Shown here: in pieces, positions 46,267-55,751 of the stretch
Layout: the number at the start of each line of letters is the position of its first letter
Position numbering within the stretch: the stretch's first letter is position 1
Origin: Pandoraea sputorum
GTDB lineage: Bacteria > Pseudomonadota > Gammaproteobacteria > Burkholderiales > Burkholderiaceae
Direction of reading: 5' to 3'
DNA: 64,000 bases
Assembly: GCF_000814845.2 (NCBI RefSeq)
Contig: NZ_CP010431.2
Span: 1,736,001 to 1,800,000 of the forward strand
Position numbers and translations under genes: made by a program
The notes under the pieces: generated by a model
What the model was told of the DNA's origin: nothing
What the model saw: only the letters and a program-made list of their open reading frames with translations
The model's database searches: none

Positions 46267-48150
46267 GTGATTCCCCAGTCGTTTTTGCAGGACTTGCTCA
46301 ACCGCGTCGATATTGTCGAGGTGGTGGGTCGTTACGTGCAGTTGAAGAAGGGCGGGGCGAACTTCATGGGGCTGTGCCCCTTTCATAACGAGAAGTCGCC
46401 CTCATTTACGGTAAGTCCCACCAAGCAGTTCTATCACTGCTTCGGGTGTGGCGCGCACGGCAGCGCGATCAGCTTCCTCATGGAGCATGCCGGGCTCGGA
46501 TTTGTCGAAGCCGTGGAAGAGTTGGCCCGCAACGTCGGGCTGGACGTGCCGCGAGAAGCGCCGCTGCCGGGCGCACCGGCACCGGCTGCGCAACGCGCGC
46601 AGACTCTCGGCCTCGTCGACGTCATGACGCGCGCTTGCGACTACTACCGCAAGCAGCTGCGCGGCGCGCCGGTGGCCATCGAATATTTGAAGCGACGCGG
46701 ATTGACGGGTGAAATTGCAGCGCATTTCGGGCTCGGTTACGCCCCGGAAGCCTGGCAGAACCTGGAAGCTGCGTTCGAGAATTATCGCGACGACCAGTTG
46801 CTTGACGCCGGTCTTGTCATCGAAAGCGAGAAGGGTGAGCCGGGCAGCACGAAGCGACGCTACGACCGTTTTCGCGACCGGATCATGTTTCCGATCCGCA
46901 ATACGAAAGGGCAGGTCATCGCCTTCGGCGGACGCGTGCTGGACAAGGGCGAGCCCAAGTATCTGAACTCTCCCGAGACACCGCTCTTTAGCAAGGGCAG
47001 CGAGCTATACGGGTTGTTCGAGGCGCGCATCGGCATTCGCGACGCGGGTTACGTGCTGGTGGTCGAAGGCTATATGGATGTCGTGGCGCTGGCTCAGTTG
47101 GGCTTTCCGCAGGCGGTCGCGACGCTCGGTACGGCTTGCACGCCGATGCATGTGCAGAAGCTGCTGCGCCAGACCGAAACGGTGGTGTTCAGCTTCGATG
47201 GCGATGCGGCGGGGCGCCGGGCGGCGCGTCGTGCGCTTGAAGCTTGCCTGCCACACGCCGACGACAACCGGAGTTTCAAGTTTCTGTTTTTGCCGAGCGA
47301 GCACGATCCGGACAGCTATGTGCGCGAGCACGGCACGCAAGCGTTTGCCGACGAAGTCTCGCGCGCCATGCCGATGTCGCAGTTCCTGATCGGTGAAGTG
47401 ACGGCAGGCAAGGAAATGCACCAGCCAGAAGGGCGGGCGCGTGCGTTGTTCGAGGCAAAACCGCTGTTGCAGCAGATGCCCGCTAACGCGCTGCGTGGCC
47501 AGATCATTCATGCGCTCGCCGAGCGCGTGGGCAGTTCGGTCGAGGAAGTCGCGGAGCTTTGCGAGTTGCACATCGGCGCTGCGCGCCGTCAGAACACGTG
47601 GGACAAAGCGCCGGCCAAGCGCGAGAAGCGTCGCGTGGTCGGCACCGAGCATCGGGCGTTACAGAACTTGCTGATGTTCCCGGCGCTGGGAAACGAATTA
47701 ACCGAAGAAGAGACCAAGATTTTGCGGGAGATGGGGCAGCACGGCGAGATTTTCTCGGAAGTGCTGACGCTGTGCCGCGAAATGGGTGCGCAGGCCGATT
47801 TCCGCTATATGTCGGATCGGCTGCGGATTTCGCCGAACTGGGCCAGTTTCGACGACATCATCCGCGAAATTCTGGCATTTGAAGAAAATGCGCGGGATCT
47901 GATGTTGTTTGATCCGGCCGATGAGGCGCAGGTCGAGCGTCGCGAAGAGCAAATCGCCTTGCGCCTCACCGAGTTGCGTAGTGCCATCCGGCGTTTGCAG
48001 TACGACCGGCTGTGCGAAGAATTGGAGACGATTTTCAAGCGGGCGTCGTTGACGCCCGATGAATTGCGCCACGCTCAGGCGCTGTCACGGGAACGTGACG
48101 AATTGAAGCGGTGGCTGGCTACGGCCAGCACAGGAGGCGCGCGAAGTTGA
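46267..48150 (+). CDS. dnaG: DNA primase
   Basis: 627 aa from GTG 46267, chosen because the family begins (M)IPQSFLQDLLNRVDIVEVV. Zinc-binding domain C37-H40-C58-C61 in GLCPFHNEKSP...YHCFGCG. Toprim catalytic motifs are LVVEGYMDVVALAQLG and FDGDAAGRRAARRAL. The C-terminal helicase-binding domain follows. It lays RNA primers for replication. No clear ribosome site; 68 bases separate it from the YqeY stop. The rpoD start is 64 bases after its stop. Confidence 0.95.
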   Translation: MIPQSFLQDLLNRVDIVEVVGRYVQLKKGGANFMGLCPFHNEKSPSFTVSPTKQFYHCFGCGAHGSAISFLMEHAGLGFVEAVEELARNVGLDVPREAPLPGAPAPAAQRAQTLGLVDVMTRACDYYRKQLRGAPVAIEYLKRRGLTGEIAAHFGLGYAPEAWQNLEAAFENYRDDQLLDAGLVIESEKGEPGSTKRRYDRFRDRIMFPIRNTKGQVIAFGGRVLDKGEPKYLNSPETPLFSKGSELYGLFEARIGIRDAGYVLVVEGYMDVVALAQLGFPQAVATLGTACTPMHVQKLLRQTETVVFSFDGDAAGRRAARRALEACLPHADDNRSFKFLFLPSEHDPDSYVREHGTQAFADEVSRAMPMSQFLIGEVTAGKEMHQPEGRARALFEAKPLLQQMPANALRGQIIHALAERVGSSVEEVAELCELHIGAARRQNTWDKAPAKREKRRVVGTEHRALQNLLMFPALGNELTEEETKILREMGQHGEIFSEVLTLCREMGAQADFRYMSDRLRISPNWASFDDIIREILAFEENARDLMLFDPADEAQVERREEQIALRLTELRSAIRRLQYDRLCEELETIFKRASLTPDELRHAQALSRERDELKRWLATASTGGARS

Positions 48151-48165
48151 GGTATGCCCGCGTGC

Positions 48166-48171
48166 TATAAT
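48166..48171 (+). promoter_or_regulatory. Candidate -10 element of an rpoD promoter
   Basis: A perfect TATAAT lies 15 bases after the dnaG stop and 42 bases before the rpoD start, so rpoD may be transcribed on its own. No well-spaced -35 is visible. Confidence 0.45.
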
Positions 48172-48213
48172 TAAAGGTTTTCAGTGGGCTGTTTTCTGGC
48201 AAGCGAGATCGCT

Positions 48214-50868
48214 ATGGCAAAGATGACAACGACCAGCGGAAAAAAGACGGTTATCCCTTCACCGACGGCTAAACGCGCGACCAGTGCGGCGGCGGCATCA
48301 GGTGGGAAGGGGGCGTCTCGTTCTGCGAAAGCTGGCGTTGCAGCAAAAGCCGGTGCGGCGTCGCAAGCCACGAAGAAAACAGCCAGCCAGGCAAGTTCGG
48401 CGAAACGTACTACGCAAACTAAGGCAGCTGCCGGTGCCACGAAGGCAACCGGCAATACAGCTGCGAAGGTGACCGATGTCACCAAGCGCAAGAGTGCGAC
48501 CGCCGCGACGGTGGGGGCTGCCAAGGCAGCCAGGCCGACGGTGAAGTCCGAGCCGCCCGCCAAGACCGCGAAGGCGGTCAAGGCGACCAAGCCGGCAACG
48601 GCCGCGAAGGCGACGGCAGGCGGGAAACCGCAGGCCCGACAACCCGCTGAAAAAAGCGCGAAGAGCGCAACTACCGCCAAGGCTTCGAGCCCGGCGGGCC
48701 GCAGTACACCTGCGACGAAAGCCCCACGCAAGACCGGGGCTTCCAGCAAACCGGAGGCAGTGGTGGAGGTTACGCCGGCAGCAGTCGAGCCGGTCGTCCC
48801 GACCAAAGCACGCGGCAGAGCCGCGAAGACCGCCGCCCCGGGGGAGCAGAACGTCGCAGCGAATACTAATGATCAACCCGTGAACGAAGATCAGACCAAA
48901 GTGGAAAAGCAGAAGGCGCGTGATCGCCGGGCAAAAGAGAAAGCACTGCTCAAGGACGCATTTTCCTCGCACCAGCCCGGTACGGCCGAGGAACTTGAGG
49001 AACGTCGTGGCAAGCTGCGGACACTGATCAAGCTGGGCAAGGAACGAGGCTTCCTGACCTTTGCAGAGATCAATGACCACCTCCCCGACGATGTGGTCGA
49101 AGGCGACGCGCTGGAAGGCGTGATCGCAACGTTTAACGACATGGGCGTGGCTGTCTATGAGCAGGCACCCGATGCCGAGACGCTACTGCTCAACGACAAT
49201 GCCCCGAACGCTGCGACGGACGACGAAGTTGAGGAGCAAGCGGAAGCGGCCCTCTCGACGGTCGATTCGGAGTTCGGCCGCACGACCGACCCGGTGCGTA
49301 TGTACATGCGCGAAATGGGTACGGTCGAGCTGCTGACGCGTGAAGGGGAAATCGAGATCGCCAAGCGCATCGAAGAAGGCCTGAAGCACATGGTGCAGGC
49401 CATCTCCGCATGCCCGACGACGATTGCCGAGATCCTGGCGATGGCCGAGAAGGTCGAGCGCGAAGAAATGCGTATCGACGAAGTGGTCGACGGCCTGATC
49501 GATCCGAATGCGGAAGCCAATGCGGCCGCCGCAGCCTCTGACGACGAAGACTTCGACGCTGATGCGGAAGAAGAAGAGGAAGAAGAGGAAGAGGAAGAAG
49601 GCGACGAGGAAGAGGATAGCAGCAACGGCGGCGCAGCTTCGGCAGCGCAGGTCGAGCAGCTCAAGCGTGACTCGCTCGCCAAGTTCGCCGTGATCGCCGA
49701 CTGGTTCGGCAAAATGCGACGTGCGTTCGAGAAGGAAGGCTACCAGTCGAAGCCGTACGTGAAGGCTGGCGAGTCGATCCAGGCTGAACTGATGACGATC
49801 CGCTTCACGGCGCGTACGGTCGAGCGTCTGTGCGACACGCTGCGTTCGCAGGTGGACGAAGTGCGCAACATCGAGCGTGCGATCCTGAACATCGTGGTCG
49901 ACAAGTGCGGCATGCCGCGTGCGGATTTCGTGTCGCGTTTCCCGGGCAACGAAACCAATCTCGACTGGATCTACACGGTCGTGGCCGACAACAAGGCGTA
50001 CAGCTCGGTGGTTGAGCGTAACGTGCCGGCCGTTCAGGAATTGCAGCAGAAGCTGATCGACCTGCAAGCGCGCGTGGTGTTGCCGCTGACCGAGTTGAAG
50101 GACGTCAATCGCAAGATGTCGGAAGGCGAGCGCCGTGCCCGTAAGGCAAAGCGCGAGATGACCGAAGCGAACTTGCGTCTGGTGATTTCGATTGCGAAGA
50201 AGTACACGAACCGTGGTCTGCAGTTCCTGGATCTGATTCAGGAAGGCAACATCGGCCTGATGAAGGCGGTGGACAAGTTCGAATACCGTCGTGGTTACAA
50301 GTTCTCGACGTACGCGACGTGGTGGATCCGTCAGGCCATCACGCGTTCGATCGCGGACCAGGCACGTACCATCCGTATTCCGGTGCACATGATCGAAACG
50401 ATCAACAAGATGAACCGGATTTCGCGTCAGATTCTGCAGGAAACCGGTGTCGAGCCGGATCCGGCGACGCTGGCCGAAAAGATGGAAATGCCGGAGGACA
50501 AGATCCGCAAAATCATGAAGATCGCGAAGGAACCGATCTCCATGGAAACGCCGATCGGTGACGACGACGATTCGCATTTGGGCGATTTCATTGAAGATAC
50601 CGGCACGGTCGCACCTGCCGACGCCGCATTGCATGGTAGTATGCGCGACGTCGTGAAGGACGTGCTCGATTCGCTGACGCCGCGTGAAGCCAAGGTGCTG
50701 CGTATGCGATTCGGTATCGAGATGAGCACGGACCATACGCTCGAGGAAGTGGGCAAGCAGTTCGACGTGACGCGTGAGCGTATTCGTCAGATCGAAGCCA
50801 AGGCGCTGCGCAAGCTGCGTCACCCGAGCCGTTCCGACAAGCTCAAGTCGTTCCTCGAAGGCAATTGA
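48214..50868 (+). CDS. rpoD: RNA polymerase primary sigma factor (sigma-70)
   Basis: 884 aa, far longer than the 613 aa of E. coli RpoD. Residues 1 to about 245 are a low-complexity Ala/Lys/Thr-rich tail resembling histone H1. Region 1.1 follows ([11 protein letters not shown] onward), then region 1.2 ([20 protein letters not shown]). The non-conserved region contains a run of about 20 almost all acidic residues (49555-49618). Regions 2-4 are complete: [20 protein letters not shown] (2.3-2.4), the 3.0 segment [13 protein letters not shown] and the helix-turn-helix [20 protein letters not shown] (4.2). ATG 48214 and ATG 48223 are both possible; the frame also reaches 48184. Confidence 0.96.
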   Translation: MAKMTTTSGKKTVIPSPTAKRATSAAAASGGKGASRSAKAGVAAKAGAASQATKKTASQASSAKRTTQTKAAAGATKATGNTAAKVTDVTKRKSATAATVGAAKAARPTVKSEPPAKTAKAVKATKPATAAKATAGGKPQARQPAEKSAKSATTAKASSPAGRSTPATKAPRKTGASSKPEAVVEVTPAAVEPVVPTKARGRAAKTAAPGEQNVAANTNDQPVNEDQTKVEKQKARDRRAKEKALLKDAFSSHQPGTAEELEERRGKLRTLIKLGKERGFLTFAEINDHLPDDVVEGDALEGVIATFNDMGVAVYEQAPDAETLLLNDNAPNAATDDEVEEQAEAALSTVDSEFGRTTDPVRMYMREMGTVELLTREGEIEIAKRIEEGLKHMVQAISACPTTIAEILAMAEKVEREEMRIDEVVDGLIDPNAEANAAAAASDDEDFDADAEEEEEEEEEEEGDEEEDSSNGGAASAAQVEQLKRDSLAKFAVIADWFGKMRRAFEKEGYQSKPYVKAGESIQAELMTIRFTARTVERLCDTLRSQVDEVRNIERAILNIVVDKCGMPRADFVSRFPGNETNLDWIYTVVADNKAYSSVVERNVPAVQELQQKLIDLQARVVLPLTELKDVNRKMSEGERRARKAKREMTEANLRLVISIAKKYTNRGLQFLDLIQEGNIGLMKAVDKFEYRRGYKFSTYATWWIRQAITRSIADQARTIRIPVHMIETINKMNRISRQILQETGVEPDPATLAEKMEMPEDKIRKIMKIAKEPISMETPIGDDDDSHLGDFIEDTGTVAPADAALHGSMRDVVKDVLDSLTPREAKVLRMRFGIEMSTDHTLEEVGKQFDVTRERIRQIEAKALRKLRHPSRSDKLKSFLEGN

Positions 50869-50896
50869 TTGCTGCTGAGCGAGCGCCGGTAGTTTA

Positions 50897-50972
<76 letters not shown>

Positions 50973-50978
50973 GGAATA

Positions 50979-51012
50979 GGGCCAGCAGATGAAAGTCTGC
51001 TGGCCCTTTTTT
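50979..51012 (+). terminator. Terminator after the tRNA
   Basis: A perfect 11-pair stem GGGCCAGCAGA/TCTGCTGGCCC with a 6-base loop and six T. Confidence 0.9.
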
Positions 51013-51054
51013 GTTGTCAGAACGATTGGTGTCCGAATAAATACGGCCTGACGC

Positions 51055-52167
51055 TCAAGCCGGTTGCTGTTGCGTCGTGCAGTGAATGCCGCCACCGCCA
51101 CCGGCAATGCCATCGATATCGAGTTGCACGATCTCCCGTTTCGGGAAGAGATCGCGTAGCTTGTCCCGCGTGCTGTTGTCCGTCTGACGATCGCCGAACT
51201 GCGGGGCGATGACAGCGCCGTTGCACACGTAAAAGTTGACGTAACCGGCCGCAAATTCATCGGCCTCATAAGTGCCGCGAACGCTGTTCGGGCCGGGAAG
51301 CACAACCACTTGTAGTTTGCGCCCCGAGGCGTCCGTCGTCTGACGCAGAATATCGAGATGGCGCATCGTCACCGCGTGATCGTAAGACGACGTATCGTTA
51401 TCCAGGTGCGCAATCACAACACCGGGCCGTGCGAAGCGCGCGTAGAAATCGGTGTGCCCGTCGGTAATGTCCTTGCCCGCGATCCCCGGCAACCAGACGA
51501 TCCTGCGCAGCCCCAGAAGTCTCATCAGCTCAGCCTCGCACGCCGCCTTGCCGACCCCCGGATTGCGGTTCCGGTTGAGCACACAACTCTCCGTCATGAT
51601 GGCCGTACCGTCGCCGTCGACCTCGATGCCACCGCCCTCCAGCACCAGACGTGTGGCGAGCACTCGCGCCCCCGTTTTTTCGGCGACGAAAGCGGCAACT
51701 TCTGCATCGTCGTCGCAAGACTGCTTGCCACCCCAGCCATTGAAGTTGAAGTCGACGGCCGCCTTTGCACCGCTGCGGGAACGGACGAAAACGGGGCCGG
51801 TATCACGCATCCACAGATCGTCGATGGGCTGCACGATCAGGTTCACCTTGCTGCCGCACATGCGCTCGGCCACGTCGTAATCTTCTCCGCGAACCAGCAT
51901 ATTGACGCGCTCGAAGCTCCCGATGGCCTGCGCAATGCGTGCAAGCCCCTCACGCGCTCCGCGTTGCAGACGACGACCCCAAACGTCCTCGCTTGGCCCG
52001 AACGCCATCCATGTGGCGGCGTGACGCTCACCCTCGTCCGGCATGACCCACTCGGCACCGCTGGCGGCACTCGCGTGGCGCATCAGACCGACGCCAAACG
52101 CCCCGGCCAGCATCGCGGCGCCGGACGTCAGTAATCCCTGCTTCATGAAACCTCGCCGTGTCGGCAT
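51055..52167 (-). CDS. Agmatine deiminase/peptidyl-arginine deiminase family, Tat-exported
   Basis: 370 aa. Guanidino-group hydrolase (PAD_porph): WMRDTGPVFV (D122), DGHTDFYARF (H238) and the nucleophile C363 in GGGGGIHCTTQQQPA. It converts agmatine to N-carbamoylputrescine, or acts on related guanidines. The N-terminus is a twin-arginine signal: TRRGFMKQ (R4, R5), then LLTSGAAMLAGAFGVGLM, so the enzyme should act in the periplasm, unlike the cytoplasmic AguA. Divergent from a LysR gene, with 163 bases between starts. No partner N-carbamoylputrescine amidase is nearby. Confidence 0.9.
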   Translation of the reverse strand: MPTRRGFMKQGLLTSGAAMLAGAFGVGLMRHASAASGAEWVMPDEGERHAATWMAFGPSEDVWGRRLQRGAREGLARIAQAIGSFERVNMLVRGEDYDVAERMCGSKVNLIVQPIDDLWMRDTGPVFVRSRSGAKAAVDFNFNGWGGKQSCDDDAEVAAFVAEKTGARVLATRLVLEGGGIEVDGDGTAIMTESCVLNRNRNPGVGKAACEAELMRLLGLRRIVWLPGIAGKDITDGHTDFYARFARPGVVIAHLDNDTSSYDHAVTMRHLDILRQTTDASGRKLQVVVLPGPNSVRGTYEADEFAAGYVNFYVCNGAVIAPQFGDRQTDNSTRDKLRDLFPKREIVQLDIDGIAGGGGGIHCTTQQQPA

Positions 52168-52274
52168 TTCCCAATTCTCTTGATGATGATTCGCACGATT
52201 TCGCCATCGGGTGACCGCGGGTGCGTCGGCGTGTCAGGCAGTGCACGCAGTTTGAGGTGCATTACCGATAAAGA

Positions 52275-52289
52275 AAAACGAGATGTTTT
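52275..52289. promoter_or_regulatory. LysR-box-like dyad between the agmatine deiminase and LysR genes
   Basis: AAAAC-GAGAT-GTTTT is a perfect 15-base dyad in an AT-rich stretch (roughly 52265-52325) of the divergent region. Its arm length and A/T ends fit the loose LysR-type T-N11-A pattern. Confidence 0.4.
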
Positions 52290-52330
52290 GCTACTATTAA
52301 TCAACTTTTCTCATATCTTGCGAGGATTCG

Positions 52331-53275
52331 ATGAATCGCCAGCGAATTCCGTCACTCAAGTTGCTCATGGGTTTCGAGGCGGCGGCGCGTCACGGAAATT
52401 TCTCGCGTGCGGCAGACGAACTGCATGTCAGCCAGTCTGCGATCAGCCATCAGGTGCAGCAGTTGGAGGAGGAGGTGGGGCAGCCGCTGTTCCGGCGGGT
52501 CGGACGCGGCGTCGAATTGACCGTTGCTGGCGAGGTATTGCAGCGCACCGTGCAACGCTCGATCGACACGCTGCGCAGCGGATTGGGCCGCATCTCGACC
52601 TATCTCGATCCCGGGCTGGTCGTGATTGCCGCCCCGGCAGAAGTGCTGCACGGCTGGCTGAGCCCGCGCGTCGACGACCTGCTCGCGCAAGTTCCATCGT
52701 TATGCCCGATGTTGTCGACGGATGAATCCGCGCGTTTCATCGACGAGACCGACATCGATATCGTGATCGGTGACCGGCCGCTGCAGCAGGCGGGACTGCT
52801 GGAGATGCCGCTGTTGCGAGACGAGTGGGTGATTGTCGCCAGCGAGGCATTGGCAGAGCAGTTGTCCGGCAGCCCGCCTGAGAAGCACGCAGAGATGACA
52901 TCGCTGATCTGTCTTGAGGAGAGCTTCACGCGCGACGCCACGGCTTCGCTGTTCCGCAATCAGCTGGCCGCCTTTCATAAGCACGCGATTTACGACGACG
53001 AGCGCCTGCTGCTCGACGCCGCACTGCGTGGTCGTGGCGTCGCCTGCGTATCGCGTCTGGTCGCGGACGAATGTCTGCGGCAGGGGCGCTTGCGCATACT
53101 TGCCGGTTATCCGAAGATCGCGGGGCATACGTGGTGGATTTCGCGTGTCGCCGGGGCGACGCGCTCGCCGGTCGTGACGCAAGTGTTCGACTGGCTTGTT
53201 GCGACGGCTGAACGGATGAGCAATATGAACGATGTGAACGACACGAGCGACGCGCACGGATCGCACTCGCCGTGA
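52331..53275 (+). CDS. LysR-family transcriptional regulator (GcvA-like)
   Basis: 314 aa. The N-terminal winged helix-turn-helix reads LLMGFEAAARHGNFSRAADELHVSQSAISHQ; the PSLK start and SAISHQVQQLEEE are typical of the GcvA/AmpR branch. A substrate-binding domain follows. GAGG lies upstream of the ATG. Its divergent position makes the Tat-exported agmatine deiminase its likely target, a standard LysR arrangement. The effector is unknown. The Asn/Asp-rich C-terminal tail is not conserved. Confidence 0.9.
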   Translation: MNRQRIPSLKLLMGFEAAARHGNFSRAADELHVSQSAISHQVQQLEEEVGQPLFRRVGRGVELTVAGEVLQRTVQRSIDTLRSGLGRISTYLDPGLVVIAAPAEVLHGWLSPRVDDLLAQVPSLCPMLSTDESARFIDETDIDIVIGDRPLQQAGLLEMPLLRDEWVIVASEALAEQLSGSPPEKHAEMTSLICLEESFTRDATASLFRNQLAAFHKHAIYDDERLLLDAALRGRGVACVSRLVADECLRQGRLRILAGYPKIAGHTWWISRVAGATRSPVVTQVFDWLVATAERMSNMNDVNDTSDAHGSHSP

Positions 53276-53422
53276 GACATTGTTGTCATCGAGGCAACAC
53301 AATAGTCCCCGCCTGGGGGCTTCTGACGTTACTCGCATGGACCTACGATGGAGATGTTGTTCACGTATGCGTAAATCCCGTCAACGGATGACGGGGCGCG
53401 CCAACCCAATGAGGAAGTCACC

Positions 53423-53902
53423 ATGAGCCAACGTCTGAACGCCTTTGCCCAATCCCCGGAACTCTTCAAGAAGTTCGTCGAATTCGGCATGCTGCTCAAG
53501 TCGAGCGCCATCGAGTCGTCGATCCTGAGCCTTGTTGAAATCCGTGCCTCGCAAATCAACGGGTGCGGCTTCTGCCTCGACATGCACGTCAAGGAAGCGA
53601 AGATCCGCGGCGAGGGCGAACTGCGTCTGCATCACGTCGCGATCTGGCGCGAATCGACCTTGTTCTCGGCACGCGAGCGTGCCTGTCTCGCCTGGACCGA
53701 AGCGCTCACCACGCTCGGCGCGCACGGTGTGTCCGACGAAATCTACGAACGAGTGCGCGGCGAACTGTCGGAGAAGGAAATCTCGGACCTCAGTTTCGCC
53801 ATCATGGCCATCAACGGCTGGAATCGCCTCAACGTGGGCTTCCGCACCGTTCCCGGCTCGGCCGACAAGGCTTACGGGCTGGACAAGGCCAACTTCAGCT
53901 GA
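53423..53902 (+). CDS. Carboxymuconolactone decarboxylase/AhpD-like protein
   Basis: 159 aa. The AhpD redox motif is complete: E39, C48 and C51 in NGCGFCLDMH, and H55, so a disulfide-type peroxidase or alkylhydroperoxidase activity is more likely than lactone decarboxylation. GAGGAA precedes the ATG. Genes of this class are the usual genomic partners of ECF41 sigma factors, and one lies 1.9 kb away (55752-56660). A CCCCCTC/GAGGGGG stem (53931-53950) without a T-run follows. Confidence 0.9.
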   Translation: MSQRLNAFAQSPELFKKFVEFGMLLKSSAIESSILSLVEIRASQINGCGFCLDMHVKEAKIRGEGELRLHHVAIWRESTLFSARERACLAWTEALTTLGAHGVSDEIYERVRGELSEKEISDLSFAIMAINGWNRLNVGFRTVPGSADKAYGLDKANFS

Positions 53903-53989
53903 GCGGTCATTTGTGGTCGTCCCCCTCAAAGTCCAATGCACGAGAGGGGGCGGCCGTCGTGCGTACGCCCGTCGAATATCCGCACCTGC

Positions 53990-55006
53990 CTATGCGGCGT
54001 GCGCCTGATTCACCTGCAGGTCCTCGTGCAAGACATGCAGGTCCATCGCGCGGATCTGCTCCGTCATGTAGTCGATAAATACGCGAATGCGCGCTGGCAA
54101 ATGTTGTCGGCTCAGAAAACACACGAAGTGACCCCGGTCCTCCGGCGCATATTGCGGCAAGCAGGCAACGAGACGGCCGTTGCGCAGGTGATCGCCCACC
54201 TGGTAGGCGGCCATTTGCGCGATGCCCTGAGCGTCGAGCACCGATTGCAGCACGAGGTCTTCGTCGTTGAAGGTCAGCATGGCATTCGGCAAAACCTTGC
54301 GCGACCGCCCGTCGACCCTGAACTCCCATTCCGACACCCGACCCGACGCCAGGCGGAAATTCACCCCCCGGTGATCGGCGATCTCGTCGACGTTCTGCGG
54401 AAGCCCGTGTTTCGCCGCATAGTCGGCAGACGCACACAGCACCATCTGCATCGGGATGACCTTCCTCGCGATGACCCGGCTGTCTTCCATCCGGCCGTTA
54501 CGAAACGACACGTCGATACCATCGGTGGTGAAGTCGGTCGGGCTGTCATCGAGTACCAGTTCGATGGAGATGTTCGGATTGGCTTCGCGAAATCCGCCCA
54601 GCAGCGGCGCCAGAATCTTGCGTCCGAAGTCCACGGTCGAGCACACGCGCAGTTGTCCCGAAGGCGGACCTTCTCGCAACTCGCGCATGTCGTCCATCGC
54701 CTGCACGATCCGCTGTACACCCGGATGACACTGCTCGTAGAAGCGCTTGCCTTCGGCGCTGAGCGACGTGTTGCGCGTCGTGCGGACAAAGAGGCGCGTG
54801 CCGAGCTGGTCCTCGAGCTTCTGCACACTGCGACTGACCGCCGAGCGGCCGATGCCCAGCCGGTCGCCCGCCTTGGCAAAGTTGCCTTCGGCCACCACGG
54901 CGATGAACGCCACGACGCCCGCATAACTTGTCGCGAAACTGTCGGCCAGCGAGTCTGCCCGCTTGGGACTCTGGGAGATCGAGAGTGCTGATGAATGTGT
55001 CGACAT
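53990..55006 (-). CDS. LysR-family transcriptional regulator
   Basis: 338 aa. DNA-binding domain FIAVVAEGNFAKAGDRLGIGRSAVSRSVQKLE, then RTTRNTSLSAEGKRFYEQC, the pattern of the CrgA/AaeR-like branch, and an effector domain. ATG 55006 is preferred to the upstream GTG 55012. Immediately upstream (55043-55069, minus) is an exact match to the ECF41 promoter as I recall it, so the ECF41 sigma factor nearby may drive this regulator. Convergent with the AhpD-like gene. Confidence 0.9.
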   Translation of the reverse strand: MSTHSSALSISQSPKRADSLADSFATSYAGVVAFIAVVAEGNFAKAGDRLGIGRSAVSRSVQKLEDQLGTRLFVRTTRNTSLSAEGKRFYEQCHPGVQRIVQAMDDMRELREGPPSGQLRVCSTVDFGRKILAPLLGGFREANPNISIELVLDDSPTDFTTDGIDVSFRNGRMEDSRVIARKVIPMQMVLCASADYAAKHGLPQNVDEIADHRGVNFRLASGRVSEWEFRVDGRSRKVLPNAMLTFNDEDLVLQSVLDAQGIAQMAAYQVGDHLRNGRLVACLPQYAPEDRGHFVCFLSRQHLPARIRVFIDYMTEQIRAMDLHVLHEDLQVNQAHAA

Positions 55007-55042
55007 GGTCACTGGGCCGCCGTTGGTTGTGCCTGCTGATAA

Positions 55043-55069
55043 GACGGCCCGGCGATACGTTCTGTGACA
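55043..55069 (-). promoter_or_regulatory. Exact ECF41-type promoter upstream of the LysR gene
   Basis: On the minus strand TGTCACA (55069-55063), then exactly 16 bases, then CGTC (55046-55043). This is the -35/-10 pair I recall as the published ECF41 promoter. The -10 ends 36 bases before the LysR start codon. An ECF41-type sigma gene lies 0.7 kb away. Confidence 0.6.
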
Positions 55070-55076
55070 TCGAATG

Positions 55077-55113
55077 CAAAAAAAGCTGACCTTCCAGGGG
55101 AAAGGCCAACTTT
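55077..55113 (-). terminator. Terminator of the cupin gene
   Basis: An 11-pair stem with two G-T pairs (55083-55093 with 55102-55112). On the minus strand it runs into seven T. It separates the cupin transcript from the LysR promoter just downstream. Confidence 0.75.
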
Positions 55114-55186
55114 GAAGCGCACCGGGCAGGGCGCACGGTGAAGCGTGGGCGGTTTGGGCAGCGTGCCGCGGTTCAGCGCACCGGGG

Positions 55187-55621
55187 TCATTTGACCGGAA
55201 TCAACGCCGGGGCGCCTTGTTGCTTGATGAGCGTGACCAGAAATCTGGCGGGTTTCGTCTTGCTGGCGTTGCGCCCGACCGTGTGAACGTCTTCGGGGCC
55301 TTCATAGAACGTCTGACCGGCCGTGAGCGTGACTTCCTTACCGCCTCTGACTTGCATGACGATACTGCCTTCGAGTACATACACGAAGCCATAGGCGTTG
55401 TGGCGATGCACCGGGTCCTGCGCACCGGGCGGGTAGTCGACGATCAGCATCAGCGCGTCTTTGCCGGGAATGTCCGGCAAGGCTTTTTCCATCAGTTCCG
55501 ACACGACGGGCTGCGGCGGCGCTGCGTTCGCGACCGGTCCAAGGAAGGCACCGGTGACGGCAAGCGTTAAGGCGCTTGTCGCCAGTTGGGTGCGCGTGGC
55601 GCGTTTCGTGATCTTCAACAT
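55187..55621 (-). CDS. Exported cupin-domain protein
   Basis: 144 aa with a Sec signal peptide (MLKITKRATRTQLATSALTL, cleavage expected near AANA-type VANAA). The cupin motif 1 is GAQDPVHRHNAYGFVYVLEG with the two metal histidines, and motif 2 is GPEDVHTVGRNAS. Periplasmic metal-binding beta-barrel; the enzymatic or sensing role is unknown. CGAGGACA precedes the ATG. It lies between the ECF41 sigma gene and the LysR gene on the same strand and may belong to the same functional group. Confidence 0.88.
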   Translation of the reverse strand: MLKITKRATRTQLATSALTLAVTGAFLGPVANAAPPQPVVSELMEKALPDIPGKDALMLIVDYPPGAQDPVHRHNAYGFVYVLEGSIVMQVRGGKEVTLTAGQTFYEGPEDVHTVGRNASKTKPARFLVTLIKQQGAPALIPVK

Positions 55622-55751
55622 GGCTTGTCCTCGGCAAGGGGGAATCCTTATCGTATGAGGGCATGCCGTGCGCCGGTAGCACCGCGCAGGGGATCGCCAT
55701 GTTGCCTGTTGCGCACCAAAGCCGGTGCGCTTGTTTCAGTGCATCAGTGCA

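Noticed and set aside
48250-48850. Repeat-like low-complexity DNA at the 5' end of rpoD as a satellite or mobile element
   Set aside because: It is in frame and encodes an Ala/Lys/Thr tail with no regular unit length; it is better explained as part of the sigma factor.
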